From: an uncultured Collinsella sp.
GTDB lineage: Bacteria; Actinomycetota; Coriobacteriia; Coriobacteriales; Coriobacteriaceae
Assembly (NCBI GenBank): GCA_900545075.1
Contig: UQXT01000015.1
Coordinates: 1 to 28,085, forward strand
Length of the DNA stretch: 28,085 bases
Direction: 5' to 3'
The notes beneath the pieces were generated by a model. It was not told the DNA's origin. It saw only the letters and a program-made list of their open reading frames with translations, and made no database searches. This document shows positions 6,728 through 13,765 of the stretch, piece after piece. The position numbers were made by a program, and so were the translations under genes. Positions within the stretch are counted from its first letter, which is position 1. Each line of letters opens with the position of its first letter.

Positions 6728-7738
6728 TTACCTGTCTTCCTGGTAGAGCGCACGCGTGCTATCGAGATAGTCGAGATACGTATCGATGGCACTTTGAGGT
6801 TGAACGATCTTAATGAAGGTGCTGAGTTGCAAGAGCCAGCCAAAGAATTGCGGGGACAGTGGGGCTTTGACGGTCGCCAGCAGGCGCCCATCCTGGTTTT
6901 CAAACACAACGGCGTCCAGTCCAAACTTGTCGATGAGCGGGTTCATCGCACGGTCATCGAGTTCCAGCACCACGGTGGTTTTGTTGGCTGCATATACGCC
7001 GAATGATGGAGAGACGTGGTCTTCGAGCACATAGCCAGCGATACGCTGATCTTTGGTCGCGGACTCTTCGGACACCGCAACGTCGAGCATACGATCGACG
7101 CGATAAGGTGTGAACGGCTGATGACCCGAGCCGGCATTAGCCCATTTATCTCTAAATCCAATCATGTAATAAAGCTCGTCGGAGTAGATAAGGCGCACGG
7201 GTGTGAGCTCGTAGGTCTTTCCGTCATGATTAAGGGCCTTTTGCTTGGCGGCGTCGTAGTGGAAGTAATGAAACCGAATCTTGCGTTTTTCGCGCATAGC
7301 CTGCTGAATCAAGTCGATGTTGAGCAGGGCATCGGAGTTTTGCATCTTCACGCGCGAAGGCACGTCGACGCGCTTGTGCATCAACTCGCGTTCGCCCAAG
7401 CTGGCGAGGCTCTGCAGCTTGCCGATGAGGTGGTCAGTCAACTCATCGGTCAAAAACGGCGAACTCTGCACGGCGTCAACAAGCATGATGAGCTCTTGCA
7501 GGTCGAGCGGGCGCGAAGCCAGGGCCCATTCCCTGCCACCGCGCTGGTCAATATCGAGTCCAAAGTCGCGAAGCGTTTGCAGGTCGCGATAGATGGCCTT
7601 TCGTTCGGCCTCGAGATCGTGATAGGCGAGCTCCTCGATGATCTGCTGTGTCGTGAGCCCGTGCGTACTGTCGGTCTTTTCCATCAAGGTTTTAAGCAGG
7701 AACAGAAGCCTGAGCTTTTGATTTGGTCTGTTCGCCAC
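6728..7738 (-). CDS. WYL-domain transcriptional regulator
   Basis: A 336-aa protein with an N-terminal winged helix-turn-helix (RPNQKLRLLFLLKTLMEKTD... TTQQIIEELAYHDLEAERKAIYRDLQTLRDFGLDI) followed by a WYL domain (IRFHYFHYDA... YELTPVRLIYSDELYYMIGF... FTPYRVDRML) and its C-terminal extension. The GTG start at 7738 is chosen because AAAGGAGA precedes it by about 5 bases and the HTH begins right after it; the open frame to 7804 has no better start. WYL proteins sense nucleic acids or nucleotide ligands and commonly regulate DNA-damage, phage-defence or CRISPR loci. Its stop codon TAA is part of the AGGTAA ribosome site of the helicase gene, which suggests coupled expression. Transcription is divergent from rtcB across 221 bp. 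Confidence 0.9.
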   Translation of the reverse strand: MANRPNQKLRLLFLLKTLMEKTDSTHGLTTQQIIEELAYHDLEAERKAIYRDLQTLRDFGLDIDQRGGREWALASRPLDLQELIMLVDAVQSSPFLTDELTDHLIGKLQSLASLGERELMHKRVDVPSRVKMQNSDALLNIDLIQQAMREKRKIRFHYFHYDAAKQKALNHDGKTYELTPVRLIYSDELYYMIGFRDKWANAGSGHQPFTPYRVDRMLDVAVSEESATKDQRIAGYVLEDHVSPSFGVYAANKTTVVLELDDRAMNPLIDKFGLDAVVFENQDGRLLATVKAPLSPQFFGWLLQLSTFIKIVQPQSAIDTYLDYLDSTRALYQEDR

Positions 7739-7783
7739 GTTGTCTCCTTTCGCCGGCAGGGTAACAGCCGAAGATACAAAACA

Positions 7784-7801
7784 AGACCCGTTATTGGGAC
7801 T
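7784..7801. promoter_or_regulatory. Palindromic element upstream of the WYL gene
   Basis: AGACCCGTTATTGGGACT is an imperfect palindrome. It matches the minus-strand reading of the element before the 710-aa gene (15953-15970) at 16 of 18 positions. On the minus strand it lies two bases downstream of a TACAAT -10 (7803-7808) and 45 bases before the GTG start. It could be an operator or the first hairpin of the transcript. Confidence 0.5.
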
Positions 7802-7959
7802 CATTGTAGACCGCCCGCCCGTAGTATTCGCAGCAACAAGAACCCGAAAAGGGCGAAAGGTAGTTAAACGGAAATCTGCGGTTTGGCCGGCTGGTGTGAC
7901 ATGCGCTCTGTTGGCTTGGGCCGGTTCCGGTTTACAAGGATCAGAACAGGAGAAATGCG

Positions 7960-9057
7960 ATGGCAGACATCAAAGTCTTTGCCGAGAATCTTGAGGATTC
8001 AACCAAGGAGCAGATCGAGGAGATTTCCAGCTGCCCGGCGTTTGAAGGCGCCAAGATCCGCATCATGCCCGATGCCCATAAGGGCAAGGGCTGCGTGATC
8101 GGTTTTACGGCAAACTTGGGCGACAAGGTGATTCCCAACTTGGTGGGAGTCGACATCGGATGCGGGATGTATTGTGTGCCGCTTGCGGAGACCATTGCGC
8201 GCGACGACCTCATTCAGTTCAATCGCGATGTGAAGCGCGCGGTGCCCACGGGCTTTAGCCTTCATCGCGATCCTGCCTGCGTACTCGCGGACTTTGACAT
8301 GGAGTCGCGTGATTGGCTGCAGGATAAACGCAAGGTTGAGCGCTCCATGGGCACGCTGGGCGGCGGCAACCACTTCATTGAACTCGACGAGGACGAGGAT
8401 GGGTGCCAATATCTGGTCGTGCACACCGGCTCGCGCAACATGGGCAAGCAGACGGCGGAGCACCATCAGGCGCTGGCGCAGAAGACGTGCACGGCAGACA
8501 TCCCCGACGAGCTTAAGTATCTCGTGGGAGATCTTTCTGCCGAGTATCTCGTCGATATGCATAACTGCCAACGCTTCTCGAATCAGAACCGCAAGGCGAT
8601 TGTCGCACAGATCGTTGAGCGTACGGGAATTCGACTCGACGGCGACGGCTTTACTACCATGCACAACTACATCTCGGAAGGTGGCATGATTCGCAAGGGC
8701 GCTATTAGCGCTCATGCGGGCGAGATGGTGCTGATTCCGTTTAACATGCGCGACGGTGCCGTTATTGCGCGCGGCAAGGGAAACGAGGACTGGAACTGCT
8801 CGGCGCCGCACGGGACGGGTCGCGCGATGAGCCGCACCAAAGCGTTCCAAACGCTCGATACCGGGTCGTTCGTTAACGAGATGCGCGATGCCGGCATCTA
8901 CTGTCCGAGCGCATGCGAGACGACGCTCGATGAGTCGCCCGAAGCGTATAAGCCTGCGGAGGATGTACTGAGACTCATGGACTCGACGGTCGATGTTGTT
9001 CACCGACTCAAGCCGATTTGGAATTTTAAGGCTACTGGTAAGCGTGGTAGGCGTTAG
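7960..9057 (+). CDS. rtcB: RNA-splicing ligase RtcB family protein
   Basis: A 365-aa GTP- and Mn2+-dependent RNA ligase that joins 2',3'-cyclic phosphate or 3'-phosphate ends to 5'-OH ends, used in RNA repair. The active site is visible: GVDIGCGM with C68, GGGNHF with H138, HTGSRNMG with H155, MHNYI with H235, and NCSAPHGTGRAMSR with H284 in the position of the histidine that carries GMP. All expected metal and guanylylation residues are present. The start at ATG 7960 follows AGGAG by 7 bases. The length is on the short side of the family, close to the compact bacterial form. The next gene begins 10 bases after the stop, so the two form an operon. No archease or PrfH gene is in view; a WYL regulator is divergent. 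Confidence 0.95.
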   Translation: MADIKVFAENLEDSTKEQIEEISSCPAFEGAKIRIMPDAHKGKGCVIGFTANLGDKVIPNLVGVDIGCGMYCVPLAETIARDDLIQFNRDVKRAVPTGFSLHRDPACVLADFDMESRDWLQDKRKVERSMGTLGGGNHFIELDEDEDGCQYLVVHTGSRNMGKQTAEHHQALAQKTCTADIPDELKYLVGDLSAEYLVDMHNCQRFSNQNRKAIVAQIVERTGIRLDGDGFTTMHNYISEGGMIRKGAISAHAGEMVLIPFNMRDGAVIARGKGNEDWNCSAPHGTGRAMSRTKAFQTLDTGSFVNEMRDAGIYCPSACETTLDESPEAYKPAEDVLRLMDSTVDVVHRLKPIWNFKATGKRGRR

Positions 9058-9067
9058 GAGGGTTGCG

Positions 9068-9931
9068 ATGACGCTAAAGATGGACTCCAGGGACGACCGA
9101 ATTGGACGCTCCGTGAGCATGGACGAGATGCTGAGCTTCTCGGGCGTGATGTCGCCGTCCGCGAATCGGTGTGGCGGGAATCGTGGAGAGCGTGATGATG
9201 AGGGTTTTGACCTCAGCGGTTTCCGCAACCGACTGGCTTCTGGACTCGACCGTGGTGTGGAGACGTCGGTGCTTGAAGCCCCGCGAGTGTTGAAGACCGG
9301 TATGCCGGTCGATGATGCCCTAGGTGGCGGCGTTGGGCTGGGCAAGCTCAGCGTGATTGGCGGCGCGCATGAAGATGTCTCGAACGTGCTGGTGTATGCG
9401 GCTTTGCGTCTGAGTGAGCAATGCGCCGTGCTTTACGTGCCGATTCGGGAGCGTGAAGAGGATGCGATTGCCCGGCTTATTCGTGCCGAGATGGGCACCA
9501 AAGTGCCGGAGGATTCTGAAGAGCGTCAAGTCGAGGCGATTCGCGCAACGATGCGACTCAAGCAGCGCAACCTGGGCATCTTTGTCGAAGACAACATGAC
9601 CATGGACCTTTTAACGAGCTGGTTGCTCGGCGACCAGACGTGGAACAGAGCAGTACTAAAGGACGTCGTGGTCGTAATCGACGGACTCGAAATGCTCGAC
9701 GATAACCGCCCGGTAAATGCAATCCTGCGCGACCTGCGCAACATGCTCAGCCCAACATCCGCCATCCTGGCAGGCTGCTTTGCGGCAGAGGGCCGAGACA
9801 ACGACGTGGCATTCGCCGAGACCCACTGCAATGCAGATGCTTTAGTCTGCATACTTCATGGGGACCAGGCCGACAAAGACGACGTAAAGCTCATTTGTAG
9901 GCGTGTTCTCAGTTGGAGCTCAATGCGGTGA
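9068..9931 (+). CDS. DnaB/RadA-like RecA-fold protein with degenerate Walker A
   Basis: A 287-aa protein started at ATG 9068 behind TAGGAGGG, whose first base belongs to the rtcB stop. After a variable N-terminus (1-70), residues 71-240 follow the replicative-helicase core: LKTGMPVDDALGGGVGLGKLSVIGG (as in DnaB, where a phosphate loop follows), RLIRAEMGT, LGIFVEDNMTMDLL, a Walker-B-like VVVVIDGLEML (200-210), and NAILRDLRNMLSPTSAILAGCF. Where DnaB has a GKT phosphate loop this protein has IGGAHEDVSN (97-106), lacking the catalytic lysine, so ATP hydrolysis is unlikely. There is no DnaB N-terminal domain. Tight coupling to rtcB suggests a partner in RNA repair; that role is inferred, and the resemblance is from reading motifs only. 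Confidence 0.65.
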   Translation: MTLKMDSRDDRIGRSVSMDEMLSFSGVMSPSANRCGGNRGERDDEGFDLSGFRNRLASGLDRGVETSVLEAPRVLKTGMPVDDALGGGVGLGKLSVIGGAHEDVSNVLVYAALRLSEQCAVLYVPIREREEDAIARLIRAEMGTKVPEDSEERQVEAIRATMRLKQRNLGIFVEDNMTMDLLTSWLLGDQTWNRAVLKDVVVVIDGLEMLDDNRPVNAILRDLRNMLSPTSAILAGCFAAEGRDNDVAFAETHCNADALVCILHGDQADKDDVKLICRRVLSWSSMR

Positions 9932-9939
9932 CGGTTTGG

Positions 9940-9970
9940 CCCCGAGACACGTGTGCCTCGGGGGTCATTT
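9940..9970 (+). terminator. Intrinsic terminator of the rtcB operon
   Basis: CCCCGAG (9940-9946) pairs with CTCGGGG (9957-9963), with CACGTG in the loop, followed by GTCATTTT. It lies 9 bases after the stop codon at 9931. Confidence 0.7.
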
Positions 9971-10320
9971 TGTTATTAGGGGATGGAAAACTGTATTCAA
10001 CGCAGGAGGCGTAACCATCGATGCAATCCGCGACTATCTGGACTGGAGACAGGGTGACAGGGCATTGATTGCGTTCGTGCAAAAACTCTTGCAGCTTCGA
10101 ACCGTTACATCCAATGGCCGAAGAGCCCCTTGCGCCCAATTAGACCTGCTACAGCCAAGCTTGCGAAAAGCGTTCCAGCACATAGTCATTAATCCACAGG
10201 GGCCTGTTACCTGCAAAACCACACCACTAGCCTAAATGTTGGCTGTTGGGAAGGTCGGGCGAATTAGCCTTGTATCGTAGAGGACGTTTGAGATGCCGAA
10301 GTGTCGAAAGGGATGCTGCA
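9971..10320. other. Gene-poor stretch, possible gene remnant
   Basis: About 350 bases with no convincing gene. Around 9990-10120 the plus frame reads VTIDAIRDYLDWRQGDRALIAFVQKLLQ, which looks protein-like, but it has no start codon of its own. The nearby AGGAGG (10004-10009) leads to ATG 10021 in another frame, which stops after 15 codons. This may be the end of a decayed gene. The stretch forms the left edge of the lower-GC island. Confidence 0.35.
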
Positions 10321-11532
10321 ATGAGCTGGGAAAATGTTGATATTAACAAAGAAAAGCTAATGGATGTTAAGGGAGTGCTTCAGTTATCGGCGGACTTCTC
10401 TCCAATCATTCAGAACCAGATGTTCGATGTCGATATGCACGGATTCCCAGTCTTTACAGACAAGAACATAGCATTATTGAATATGTTGTTTGACAACGAT
10501 GCCGCGTATGCCAAGGTCACAGAGTCTAGCTATGAAGAAGAAATGAAACTTATATTTGAGGGGATGTTCGATTCGACTTCCCGAGAGGCGCAGCAAACGA
10601 ATATCCGACGTGCGGTCTATCGAATTAATAGGGATAACTCAACAAGTTTGCCAACTCTATCCGGAAGCAAAGAGAAAAGCGCGTCAGGGAAACCAACACA
10701 GAAACAGATCGTTGAGCTACTGAAGATTTCGAACGGAGAACGTCTGGATGGAAATGATTCGAACGAAAAGGCCAAGAACAAAGAGCTCGAAAGAAAGCTG
10801 ACAGGCGGATCCTTACTTACGGCTCGGGCAATTATTGACATGATTCAATTTGGCGGCGATTCGGGCAGGGCTGTCAAGAACGCTATTTTAGCGGGTGAAG
10901 CTGGCTTAGTTTATAAAATTGCCCACGCAGCCGAAGAAACAGTTAATAACGCGCTGATGCAAGAAGCAGAGGGGAAGAATGATTTGGGCATTGCCGTAAA
11001 AAGAATCGACAAGAACAATTTTTCTTTCGCTACCAAATTTTGTCATCACGCGTGCAGAAGAATAGGTGGGGGAGCTGGCAAGTACTGTATCTACGATTCA
11101 GTTGTTCATGAATTTCTTCCTTATTACGCGTGCGAATATATAGAAACTGACACCCTTGGCAAAATATGCGGGTTTAAACCGGAGCGCACTACGTTTAAAG
11201 AGCGGTACAAGAAAGTAAATGAGTTAATTGACGCATGGAAGAAGTTCTCGGCTCAAGAGGCTTCTGAAAAAGGTGAAGGCTATGGGTACGAGAAGTATCG
11301 CAATCTGTACGATGCGGTTCTTGAATCCATCAATAGATGGAGAGATACATGGAAACTTTGCCCAAATAGCCAAAGCTGTGTAATTCACCATCACCTGGAT
11401 CGTGACCAATGTGAGAATTTGGATTACTGCAGCTTCGATCGCTTTGTCTGGTATTTCTTTAAAAATCAATGGCGCAAGAAAAAGGCAGAAGAGCTGCTAG
11501 AGGATTGGGAAAGTCTTCCCTGCAGCTTGTAG
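10321..11532 (+). CDS. Uncharacterised protein in a lower-GC island
   Basis: A 403-aa protein that I do not recognise. The start at ATG 10321 is set by AAAGGG 8 bases before it; an upstream in-frame extension to 10246 has no ribosome site. Codon use (AAA, AAT, ATT, GAA) is much more AT-rich than the neighbours, which points to horizontal transfer. The N-terminal 130 residues are mixed, followed by a Lys/Glu/Ser-rich linker (about 145-185). The C-terminal half contains FATKFCHHACRRIGGG...YCIYDSVVHEFLPYY, a K-F-x-H...Y-x-I-Y-D-S pattern like that of OGG-fold/HhH-type proteins found in abortive-infection-like genes, and a Cys/His-rich end (CPNSQSCVIHHH...DQCENLDYC). There are no membrane segments. 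It stands alone, with its own terminator at 11566. A defence role is possible but unproven. Confidence 0.8.
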   Translation: MSWENVDINKEKLMDVKGVLQLSADFSPIIQNQMFDVDMHGFPVFTDKNIALLNMLFDNDAAYAKVTESSYEEEMKLIFEGMFDSTSREAQQTNIRRAVYRINRDNSTSLPTLSGSKEKSASGKPTQKQIVELLKISNGERLDGNDSNEKAKNKELERKLTGGSLLTARAIIDMIQFGGDSGRAVKNAILAGEAGLVYKIAHAAEETVNNALMQEAEGKNDLGIAVKRIDKNNFSFATKFCHHACRRIGGGAGKYCIYDSVVHEFLPYYACEYIETDTLGKICGFKPERTTFKERYKKVNELIDAWKKFSAQEASEKGEGYGYEKYRNLYDAVLESINRWRDTWKLCPNSQSCVIHHHLDRDQCENLDYCSFDRFVWYFFKNQWRKKKAEELLEDWESLPCSL

Positions 11533-11565
11533 CTTTGGATCCGAACAGTTCTAGACGTTCTTATC

Positions 11566-11595
11566 AAGGCTGCGCCTTTTTGACGCAGCCTTTTT
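11566..11595 (+). terminator. Intrinsic terminator
   Basis: AAGGCTGCG (11566-11574) and CGCAGCCTT (11584-11592) form a perfect 9-bp stem followed by a run of Ts. It closes the 403-aa gene and marks the right edge of the low-GC island. Confidence 0.85.
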
Positions 11596-11646
11596 CTTTA
11601 AATCCTCGGAATATCTGCTGCCTTGAGATTTTGTCTGCGACATTCG

Positions 11647-12681
11647 CTAACGAGCACGATGCCGATATATGTCCAGCCAAATCGGCTCTTCCTCTTTGCT
11701 GCTGGCGCACTCTTCTAGCAGGTTATCTATCTGATTCAGTTCAATCGCTTGCAAGGTCGCGCATGCTTCCGGCAAGGGCTGCGTTACTTTCTTCGCTCTA
11801 AACACGGGCGACAGCATCAAGTTCGTATGTGCCCATCCGGCAAAGCAGCTGCCGTAGGGGATAGAGCCACATCTGATCCGCCCATCGCCATCGGGATACA
11901 GGCAGTCCAATTTCGAGTTTGCTACCAGACAATAACAAGGACCTGGTGCCCATGGCCTGCAGTCGATTTCAAGAATATCGCCCTTTTTGTACGGCGTGGG
12001 CAAGTCAACGTACGCCCCCTTGAACCACGGGCCAAAGATTCCACCCACAATGCAGTCGAGCACCTCACCACATTCGCCCTCTTCTTCCCTGCAGATGTAT
12101 TGAATTTCGCCGGCGGCATTGGCGTAGTAAGTGTAGTCCGGCTGCAGAAAGCCGTCGTATGGATATGAACAGCTCGGGTCGTTGACAAGGCTGAACAGCT
12201 CGATCATCCAGTATGAGGACGATAGATCTGTCATTTCGCTCCACTTGTCCGCGTATGCCTTCATTGCCGTAAGGGCGGCCTGCCACGATGCTACGGGGAA
12301 GGGGCCATGCGTGATGGCGGATCCCACTTCGTCGTCGACAAAGCTAATTTCGCTAATAAGCAGCACTTTCCTGTTTCCGTCGACGGCCTTTAGCGCGTCT
12401 AGACAGTCATCGATGTAGTCGATGCAAATCTGCCGATAGTGCCAGTAAGGGGTGTCGTCTGACGAGTTGCGCCCGTCAGCAACCAGTCTGCCGAGCAGCT
12501 CTCGTTTGCGGGTAATTTCAGCCGGTGCTCCGCCGACAATCTGCATGTAATGGTCGCCGCTCAGGAGCTGCGGATTATGCAGCAAATGTTCTCGCAGCTC
12601 CGGAGATTCGATCAGGTTGATTATTTCTTTGTGCACGATAGTCTCCGGGTTATCGGCGTAGCCCCTCGTGGATTCGGACAT
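11647..12681 (-). CDS. TPxxxGDI-family A-module protein, unfused copy
   Basis: A 344-aa soluble protein of unknown function. It aligns by eye with the N-terminal (A) half of the 710- and 712-aa proteins upstream: IESPELREHL (24-33, cf. the ELRxH segment), a conserved VLLISEISFVDDE strand, GPFPVASWQAALTAMKAY (126-143), SSSYWMIELF (154-163), ANAAGEI, and LPTPYKKGDILEIDCRPWAPGP (227-248). It is the most diverged of the three A modules and has cysteines the others lack. There are no signal peptide or membrane segments. The start at ATG 12681 follows AGAGG, which overlaps the stop of the preceding B-module gene, so the two are coupled. It is last in a three-gene minus-strand operon and follows its B partner, the reverse of the order in the fused proteins. 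Confidence 0.85.
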   Translation of the reverse strand: MSESTRGYADNPETIVHKEIINLIESPELREHLLHNPQLLSGDHYMQIVGGAPAEITRKRELLGRLVADGRNSSDDTPYWHYRQICIDYIDDCLDALKAVDGNRKVLLISEISFVDDEVGSAITHGPFPVASWQAALTAMKAYADKWSEMTDLSSSYWMIELFSLVNDPSCSYPYDGFLQPDYTYYANAAGEIQYICREEEGECGEVLDCIVGGIFGPWFKGAYVDLPTPYKKGDILEIDCRPWAPGPCYCLVANSKLDCLYPDGDGRIRCGSIPYGSCFAGWAHTNLMLSPVFRAKKVTQPLPEACATLQAIELNQIDNLLEECASSKEEEPIWLDIYRHRAR

Positions 12682-12689
12682 GACGACCT

Positions 12690-13763
12690 CTATTCAAATA
12701 ACTGCGGATACTTTTCCTTGAGCGGCGCCTGATCAAGACGCAGCTCTTCTAGGTTGCGCCTGGCCTTGGATTCCATCCTTATGGTGTCAATAAACGCTAC
12801 AAGTGAGTCGACATACAGGTCGCCGCGCAGGTAGGCCTGGGCTGCGACTAAAATCCGCTGCTCGTCTTCGAGTGGTTTGCGATAGTACTCAAGATTCAGG
12901 TAAAGCGGGTCTGGCTCGCCGATGTAGAGGGGAAACGTCTCGTTGTAGGTAATCGAGCAGCCAGTGGCACGCATGTTGCTGATATCCCCTGCATGGCGAT
13001 AGTGCTCGAGGCGCTGCTGCGCATGATCAAGCCATTCGTCAGAACGGTCTGCCTGCCGAAGCTCTGCCTCAAGCCGAGCCCGGTCCCACGTGGGCAGATC
13101 GAACAACGTGAACGGCTCACGGACACTGCCTTGCGGCGTCCAGACGATATCGCCGGTGTGGAACGGCGTGGGGATATCGACCCAGATGAACTCGAATGCG
13201 ATCTCCCAATCGTTCTCAACGGGGCCGGCTGAAGGGCAATAAACGGAAAGGGGCTCACCTTTGCCGTTCACCATGAGCCAATCTTCCCGGCGATGAGCTT
13301 CATCGATATCGAGCGGGCACCGGGTGATGCGTACGCGTGCCTCTGGACGGCTCGCCAGTTCATCATCACCGTGCAACGCCTCGGCACATTTCTCATAACA
13401 GCTGAATGGCGCGCCGAAGGCCCCGCAAAGTTGCCCGTCGGGCACAATCTCCTCTTCATATTGATAAACGTAGCCCGTTCCACTCGTAAACGCATCGACG
13501 CACCGCTTGTTGTAATCGATTGTCCAGCGCAAAAAAGCATGGAAATCGGGGATGGCCGGCCTTCCAAGACCGGCATGGGTCGCCTCCAGCGAACAATTGG
13601 GCATGGTTTGCACGATCTCCTGCCAGACTTCGCACTTCTGCTCGAGCGTGGCGGTTTTCGAAAACCAAACAAGATATGCTGCCTCGATGGTGCTGGGCTG
13701 GAAGTCGATACTGCGCAGGTGCTCTCGAATGTCCCGGGAGTCGACAAAATCCAAGATGTTCAT
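12690..13763 (-). CDS. TPxxxGDI-family B-module protein, unfused copy
   Basis: A 357-aa protein of unknown function that matches the C-terminal (B) halves of the two fused proteins along its length. Shared features are VDSRDIREHLRSIDFQPST (7-25), TLEQKCEVWQEIVQTMPNC (39-57), FSCYEKCAEAL (120-130), VRITRCPLDIDEAHRRED, the signature IPTPFHTGDI (197-206), LFDLPTW, GDISNMRATGCSI, LYIGEPDPLYLNLEYYRKPL, and an end at KYPQLFE. The ATG at 13763 begins two bases after the stop of the 710-aa gene, with AGAGGAG as ribosome site. It is soluble, with no secretion signal. The high conservation of the GDI block and of IGEP suggests a functional surface, but no known catalytic motif is visible. Confidence 0.87.
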   Translation of the reverse strand: MNILDFVDSRDIREHLRSIDFQPSTIEAAYLVWFSKTATLEQKCEVWQEIVQTMPNCSLEATHAGLGRPAIPDFHAFLRWTIDYNKRCVDAFTSGTGYVYQYEEEIVPDGQLCGAFGAPFSCYEKCAEALHGDDELASRPEARVRITRCPLDIDEAHRREDWLMVNGKGEPLSVYCPSAGPVENDWEIAFEFIWVDIPTPFHTGDIVWTPQGSVREPFTLFDLPTWDRARLEAELRQADRSDEWLDHAQQRLEHYRHAGDISNMRATGCSITYNETFPLYIGEPDPLYLNLEYYRKPLEDEQRILVAAQAYLRGDLYVDSLVAFIDTIRMESKARRNLEELRLDQAPLKEKYPQLFE

Positions 13764-13765
13764 GG

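Noticed and set aside
7999..9345. 448-codon minus-strand open frame opposite rtcB
   Set aside because: It is antisense to a gene with every RtcB active-site residue in place and has no start context.
10021..10068. Short ORF after an AGGAGG ribosome-like site
   Set aside because: It stops after 15 codons and its sequence is not protein-like. The AGGAGG is probably left over from a decayed gene.
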